Of a stretch of 15,041 nt of DNA, positions 11,327 through 15,041 are shown piece after piece. Origin of the DNA: JAURVT01 sp049059935 (GTDB lineage: Bacteria > Actinomycetota > Actinomycetes > Propionibacteriales > Nocardioidaceae); NCBI RefSeq assembly GCF_049059935.1, contig NZ_JBMGQR010000091.1, positions 1-15,041 of the forward strand, written 5' to 3'. A model generated the notes under the pieces. That model saw only the letters and a list, made by a program, of their open reading frames with translations, did no database searches and was not told where the DNA came from. Position 1 is the stretch's first letter. Each line of letters begins with the position of its first letter. Position numbers and translations under genes: made by a program.

Positions 11327-13724
11327 AGGACATGGGAGCCGTCTCGACCCGTGACTTGTGTCCGTCGTCGGACCCCGTGCCGTCCTGCCCGCCGCCGCGT
11401 CGCGAGGCCCCGCCGGAGCGGGTGTGGTGCCCCGTGGTGGCGGGCTCGAGGGACACCACGACGGCCTTGGAGGTCGGCGTGTTGCTGAAGTCGGCCGTGG
11501 AGTCGAGCGGCACCAGCGGGTTGGTCTCGGGGTAGTAGCCCGCGGCCGATCCACGCGGCGTGTCGTAGGAGACGATGCGGAAGTCGCTCGCCCGACGCTC
11601 GATGTCGTCGTCGTCCCAGCGGGCGACGAGGTCGACGTGGTCGCCGTCGACGAAGCCGAGCGCCGTGATGTCGTCGGGGTGCACGAACACGACGCGGCGG
11701 CCGCCCTCGATGCCGCGATAGCGGTCGCTGAGACCGTAGATCGTGGTGTTGTACTGGTCGTGGCTGCGCAGCGTCTGCAGCAGCAGGTGCCCCTCGGGCA
11801 CGTGCAGCAGGTCGACGGGCGAGACGACGATCTCGGCCTTGCCCGACCCGGTCTTGAAGGTGCGCGAGTCACGGGGCGGGTGCGGGAGCACGAAGCCACC
11901 GGGCCGGTCGACCTGCTCGGTGTAGTTCTCGCAGCCCGCGACGACCCGCGAGATGTGGGTGCGGATGCGTCCGTAGTCGGCGCGCATCGCGGCCCACTCG
12001 ATGCCGTGCCGGTCGCCGATCGTGGCCTCGGCGATGCCGGTGACGATCGCGACCTCCGAGCGCAGCAGCGGGCCGGCGGGCTCCAGCGGACCGCGCGAGG
12101 CGTGCACCGCCGACATCGAGTCCTCGACGCTGATGAACTGCTCGCCGCTCTCCTGCCGGTCGATCTCGGTGCGCCCGAGGGTGGGGAGGATCAGCGCGGT
12201 CTCGCCGGTGACCAGGTGCGAGCGGTTGAGCTTGGTCGACACCTGCACCGTGAGCCTGGTGCTGCGCAGCGCGTCGGCGGTGACGTCGGTGTCGGGGGCG
12301 GCGTGCACGAAGTTGCCGCCGAGCCCGACGAACACGTGGGCCTTGCCGTCGCGCATCGCGCGGATCGAGTCGACGGTGTCGAGCCCGTGCTCGCGCGGCG
12401 GGTCGAAGCCGAACTCGCTCTGCAGGGAGTCCAGGAACCACTCCGGCGGACGCTCCCAGATGCCCATCGTGCGGTCGCCCTGGACGTTGGAGTGGCCGCG
12501 CACGGGGCACAGGCCCGCGCCGCGCTTGCCGATGTTGCCCTGGACGAGGGCGACGTTGGTGATCTCCTTGATCGTGGCGACGGCGTTGCGGTGCTGGGTG
12601 ATGCCCATGGCCCAGCAGAAGATCGTCGCCTTGGAGTCGCGCAGCATCTCCGCGGCCTCGGTGATCGTGGCCCGGCTGAGACCGGTGGCGCGCTCGACCA
12701 TGTCCCAGTCGAGGTCGGCGACGTGCTCGCGCCACGCGTCGAAGCCGGTGGTGTGCTCGGCGACGAAGTCGTGGTCGATCGCGTCCCACTGCGAGAGCAG
12801 GTGCCCGAACGCCTGGAACAGCGCCAGGTCGCCGTTGATCGCGATGGGCAGGTACAGGTCGGTGAGGTCGGTGCCGCCGCCCACCATGCCGCGGACCTTC
12901 TGCGGGTTCTTGAAGTTGACCAGCCCGGCCTCGCGGAGCGGGTTGATCGACAGGATCTTGGCGCCGCGGCGCTTGGCGGTCTCCAGCGCCGAGAGCATGC
13001 GGGGGTGGTTCGTGCCGGGGTTCTGGCCCGCGAGCACGATCAGCTCGGCGTCGTACATGTCGCGCAGGCTCACCGAGCCCTTGCCGATGCCGATGGACTC
13101 CGCCAGCGCGACGCTCGTCGACTCGTGGCACATGTTGGAGCAGTCGGGCAGGTTGTTGGTGCCGTAGGCGCGGATGAACAGCTGGTAGGCGAACGCCGCC
13201 TCGTTGGACGCGCGTCCGGAGGTGTAGAAGATCGCCTCGTCGGGGGAGTCGAGCGCGTTCAGGGTGTCGCCGACGAGCGCGAACGCCTCGTCCCAGTCGA
13301 TGGGCTCGTAGTGCGTGCCGCCGGGGCGCTTGACCATGGGCTCGGTGATGCGTCCCTGCTGCCCGAGCCACCACTCGGACTGCTGGTCGAGCTCCTCGAT
13401 CGAGTACCGGGCGAAGAACTCCGGGGTGGCGCGGTCGGTGGTGGCCTCCTCGGCGACCGCCTTCGCGCCGTTCTCGCAGAACTCCGCGGAGTGCCGGTTC
13501 TCCGGGTCCGGGTCGGGCCAGGCGCAGCTCATGCAGTCGAAGCCGTCGGCCTGGTTGAGCTTGAGGAGCGTCTGGGCCGTGCGCACCGGACCCATGTGGT
13601 CGATCGCGCGCTTCATCGACACCGCGACGGCGGTCGGCCCGGCGGCGTGGTGCTTGGGGCCGTGGACCTCCACCGCGTCCTCGTCGTAGTCGCCGGTGAG
13701 GGAGTGACGGTCGGCGCGGGACAT
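11325..13724 (-). CDS. fdhF: FdhF/YdeP family molybdopterin-dependent oxidoreductase
   Basis: This 799-residue protein is of the formate dehydrogenase alpha-like type (FdhF/YdeP, TIGR01701-like), matching the usual length. The N-terminal cysteines C64-x2-C67 and C83 (FDCMSCAWPDPD, EFCENGAKA) could hold an Fe-S cluster. Cys199-His200 (SNMCHES) matches the Mo-ligating Cys/Sec–His of formate dehydrogenases, so no selenocysteine is needed. The molybdopterin-binding region continues with LAGQNPGTNHPRML and the C-terminal dinucleotide-binding domain. No signal peptide is present, so it should be cytoplasmic. ATG 13724 has GAGGAG 9 nt upstream; the open frame to 14009 overlaps the next gene and lacks family sequence. 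Formate oxidation is plausible given the OFA transporter nearby. YdeP-type members have other roles, and no fdhD or partner subunit is in the window. Confidence 0.9.
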   Translation of the reverse strand: MSRADRHSLTGDYDEDAVEVHGPKHHAAGPTAVAVSMKRAIDHMGPVRTAQTLLKLNQADGFDCMSCAWPDPDPENRHSAEFCENGAKAVAEEATTDRATPEFFARYSIEELDQQSEWWLGQQGRITEPMVKRPGGTHYEPIDWDEAFALVGDTLNALDSPDEAIFYTSGRASNEAAFAYQLFIRAYGTNNLPDCSNMCHESTSVALAESIGIGKGSVSLRDMYDAELIVLAGQNPGTNHPRMLSALETAKRRGAKILSINPLREAGLVNFKNPQKVRGMVGGGTDLTDLYLPIAINGDLALFQAFGHLLSQWDAIDHDFVAEHTTGFDAWREHVADLDWDMVERATGLSRATITEAAEMLRDSKATIFCWAMGITQHRNAVATIKEITNVALVQGNIGKRGAGLCPVRGHSNVQGDRTMGIWERPPEWFLDSLQSEFGFDPPREHGLDTVDSIRAMRDGKAHVFVGLGGNFVHAAPDTDVTADALRSTRLTVQVSTKLNRSHLVTGETALILPTLGRTEIDRQESGEQFISVEDSMSAVHASRGPLEPAGPLLRSEVAIVTGIAEATIGDRHGIEWAAMRADYGRIRTHISRVVAGCENYTEQVDRPGGFVLPHPPRDSRTFKTGSGKAEIVVSPVDLLHVPEGHLLLQTLRSHDQYNTTIYGLSDRYRGIEGGRRVVFVHPDDITALGFVDGDHVDLVARWDDDDIERRASDFRIVSYDTPRGSAAGYYPETNPLVPLDSTADFSNTPTSKAVVVSLEPATTGHHTRSGGASRRGGGQDGTGSDDGHKSRVETAPMS

Positions 13725-13767
13725 CAGATGGTGCTCCTCGAGTCGAGATGCGGTGTGGTCCCCAACG

Positions 13768-14283
13768 CTAACCCGACAGCGGCGGTGGTGCCTTCCGCGC
13801 CCGTCGGAGCGACCACGGGCCGGCGGTGCGGGTCGTCGCCGGGGACGCGACGGGCTCCTCCCGCTGCGCACCGTCGCCCAGGCGTCCGGGCGCCTCGAGC
13901 ACCTCGACCGGGACCAGCCGGCTGACCGTCGCCGACGTCGCCCAGCGCCGCAGCGGATCCGGGCCGGCGACGTTGAGCCGGTCGGCGAGCAGCACGCGCG
14001 CGGCTTCATCCCAGCGTGCGTCGTCGGCGGGGACGGTCTCCACGGTGGCGCGGACGCGCGCCACGGTGAAGCGCGTGGCCCGCGAGCGCAGCGTCAGCAC
14101 GGCGTCATGGACGTGGTCGATGCCGGGGAGCGGCTGCTCACCACCGCCGCTGACGACCCACACGGCGTCGTCGTGCCAGACGTGCGAGACGGCGTGGTGG
14201 CGCGGCGGGTCGCCGAGCGTCACCCACACCAGGCCCGAGCGTCGCGCCAGCTCGGCGACCAGCGCGGCCTCGACGGGGTCCAT
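13768..14283 (-). CDS. Pyridoxamine 5'-phosphate oxidase-like FMN-binding split-barrel protein
   Basis: This 171-residue protein has the layout of the PNPOx-like split barrel. It has an N-terminal helix, then strands at about 17–45 (LVWVTLGDPPRHHAVSHVWH, AVWVVSGGG), a central part with SRATRFTVARVRATVETVP (67–85), and WDEAARVLLADRLN helix features. The proline- and arginine-rich tail (130–171) is probably disordered. Members bind FMN or F420 or are inactive relatives; I cannot name the substrate. ATG 14283 begins 9 nt after the hydrolase stop, so the two are likely cotranscribed. The Shine-Dalgarno is weak. It ends 43 nt before the oxidoreductase start; that gap holds only the latter's ribosome binding site and no clear promoter. 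Confidence 0.7.
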   Translation of the reverse strand: MDPVEAALVAELARRSGLVWVTLGDPPRHHAVSHVWHDDAVWVVSGGGEQPLPGIDHVHDAVLTLRSRATRFTVARVRATVETVPADDARWDEAARVLLADRLNVAGPDPLRRWATSATVSRLVPVEVLEAPGRLGDGAQREEPVASPATTRTAGPWSLRRARKAPPPLSG

Positions 14284-14292
14284 GCCCAGACG

Positions 14293-15041
14293 CTAGCCCG
14301 TGTGGGCGTGCACCGCGGGCATCGCCGCGGCCGTGGCCTGCTTGACGAACTCGCCCACCTCGGCAACGGCGGCGCGCGCCTCGGGCAGCCAGGACGCGGC
14401 CTGGAAGACGTGCACCTGGCGCTCCCACACCTGCAGCTCGCACTCGACGCCCGCGGCGACCAGGCGCGAGGCCATGAGCTCGGCGTCGGCGAGGAGCATC
14501 TCCTGCGAGCCCACCTGGATGAGCGTGCGCGGGTGCCCGACCAGGTCGGCGTCGACGGGGGAGCGGCGCTCGGGGGAGACGCCGTCGACCTCGAAGCGGG
14601 TCTCGACGCGGTCGGCGAGGTCGGTGAGGGCCTCGACGGCGCGGAGCGTGAAGACCGGGCAGCGGTTCGCGTTGGCGTGGGCGCGCTTGCCTGCGGGGTC
14701 CATGTCGGCGAGCGGCGACAGGGCCACCACGCCGGCCGGTCGCGGGAGGTCGGCGTCCATCGCCTCGAGCGCCGTCATGAAGGCGAGGTAGCCGCCGGCG
14801 GAGTCGCCGGCCACCACGACGTCCTCGCCGCGGTAGCCGTGCGCGAGGAGCCAGCGGTAGCCGTCGAGGGCGTCGGCGACCGCGTGGTTGATGGTGTTGC
14901 GCGGCATCATCCGGTAGCCCACGTGGAGCACGCCCGCCCCGGACGCCTTGGAGATGCGGGCGACCAGGCGGCGGTGGGAGTTCAGGCCGCAGCACAGGAA
15001 GGCGCCGCCGTGTAGGTAGAGGATCGCGCGGTCGGGCGCCG
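14293..15041 (-). CDS. Alpha/beta hydrolase of the hormone-sensitive lipase family (N-terminus outside window)
   Basis: The last 248 residues of an esterase/lipase-like alpha/beta hydrolase-3 protein are present; the reading frame is open to the window edge. The oxyanion loop LYLHGGAF (7–14 of the fragment), nucleophile elbow GDSAGG with Ser80, and His210 (QVHVF) are visible. The usual acid in the VGSxExLL position is Glu180 (VGSQEMLL), where many relatives have Asp-Glu. Glu or Asp185 could serve. It is a likely cytosolic carboxylesterase acting on short acyl esters. The stop at 14293 is 9 nt upstream of the split-barrel gene, suggesting an operon. A GTG at 14931 is not the real start, since the essential HGGAF motif lies before it. 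Confidence 0.9.
   Translation of the reverse strand, partial: APDRAILYLHGGAFLCCGLNSHRRLVARISKASGAGVLHVGYRMMPRNTINHAVADALDGYRWLLAHGYRGEDVVVAGDSAGGYLAFMTALEAMDADLPRPAGVVALSPLADMDPAGKRAHANANRCPVFTLRAVEALTDLADRVETRFEVDGVSPERRSPVDADLVGHPRTLIQVGSQEMLLADAELMASRLVAAGVECELQVWERQVHVFQAASWLPEARAAVAEVGEFVKQATAAAMPAVHAHTG

Noticed and set aside
11358..13925. An open frame of 855 codons on the + strand opposite the FdhF-like gene
   Set aside because: Its translation is Arg/Val/Gly/Asp/His-rich with no family motif. It mirrors the high-GC codon bias of the real gene on the minus strand, which has full catalytic motifs.
13725..14009. A 95-residue N-terminal extension of the FdhF-like protein
   Set aside because: It overlaps the split-barrel protein gene, is Arg/Ser/Pro-rich and lacks family sequence. 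ATG 13724 has a good GAGGAG site.
14293..14931. A complete 212-residue hydrolase starting at GTG 14931
   Set aside because: The HGGAF oxyanion motif lies upstream of that codon in the same open frame, so the gene continues past the window edge.
1..15041. tRNA, rRNA, insertion sequence, phage or CRISPR content
   Set aside because: No cloverleaf, transposase or integrase motif, terminal repeat pair or regular repeat array was seen. Codon use looks uniform across the window.

Overview
The window is chromosomal DNA of a very high-GC actinobacterium. Evidence for this is the strong G/C third-position bias, frequent GTG starts, the actinobacterial marker DUF3117, and a gene order that largely repeats the Mycobacterium tuberculosis Rv1211–Rv1232c neighbourhood (DUF3117, O-methyltransferase, sigE, anti-sigma factor, tatB, mrp, DUF1003 protein, soluble MgtE-like CBS protein). 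The RseA–RseB type anti-sigma factor and the overall style suggest Nocardioidaceae or relatives. That family-level placement is inference. I see no mobile element, tRNA, rRNA or CRISPR array.

Left part (1–1875): the tail of an unidentified + strand gene; a PaaG-like enoyl-CoA hydratase/isomerase on −; a divergent promoter region framed by a widely spaced 11-bp inverted repeat; the 59-residue DUF3117 protein; a strong bidirectional terminator; and an SAM-dependent O-methyltransferase on −, whose best ribosome binding site points to an ATC codon.

Centre (1876–8850): an envelope-stress and envelope-protein block. A sigE-type ECF sigma factor lies behind a promoter that fits its own expected consensus. 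It overlaps by one base a membrane anti-sigma factor that carries a cytoplasmic zinc-binding (ZAS) domain and, outside the membrane, an RseB/MucB-like sensor region. Facing it on − is a secreted subtilisin-family protease with a twin-arginine-like signal, in the place held by htrA in mycobacteria. The protease is preceded on the same strand by tatB, mrp, a DUF1003 membrane protein and a soluble PRC-barrel/MgtE_N/CBS protein. The last three are packed like an operon (11-nt overlap, then a 10-nt gap) and tatB follows after 31 nt.

Right part (8851–15041): an OFA-family (oxalate/formate type) MFS transporter on + with an extra C-terminal membrane segment, ended by a 16-bp perfect hairpin. Facing it on − are a secreted basic protein of unknown function, an FdhF/YdeP-type molybdopterin oxidoreductase, an FMN-binding split-barrel protein and the C-terminal 248 residues of an HSL-family alpha/beta hydrolase. 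The transporter and the oxidoreductase together suggest formate or small carboxylate metabolism, but the substrate cannot be fixed from sequence.

Most of the window is orderly conserved actinobacterial core. I do not see a wholly new system. The points most worth a second look are the fused RseA–RseB sensor with its subtilase neighbour, the possible ATC start, the candidate autoregulatory and leaderless promoters, the fused OFA small-subunit-like tail, and the unknown secreted protein.
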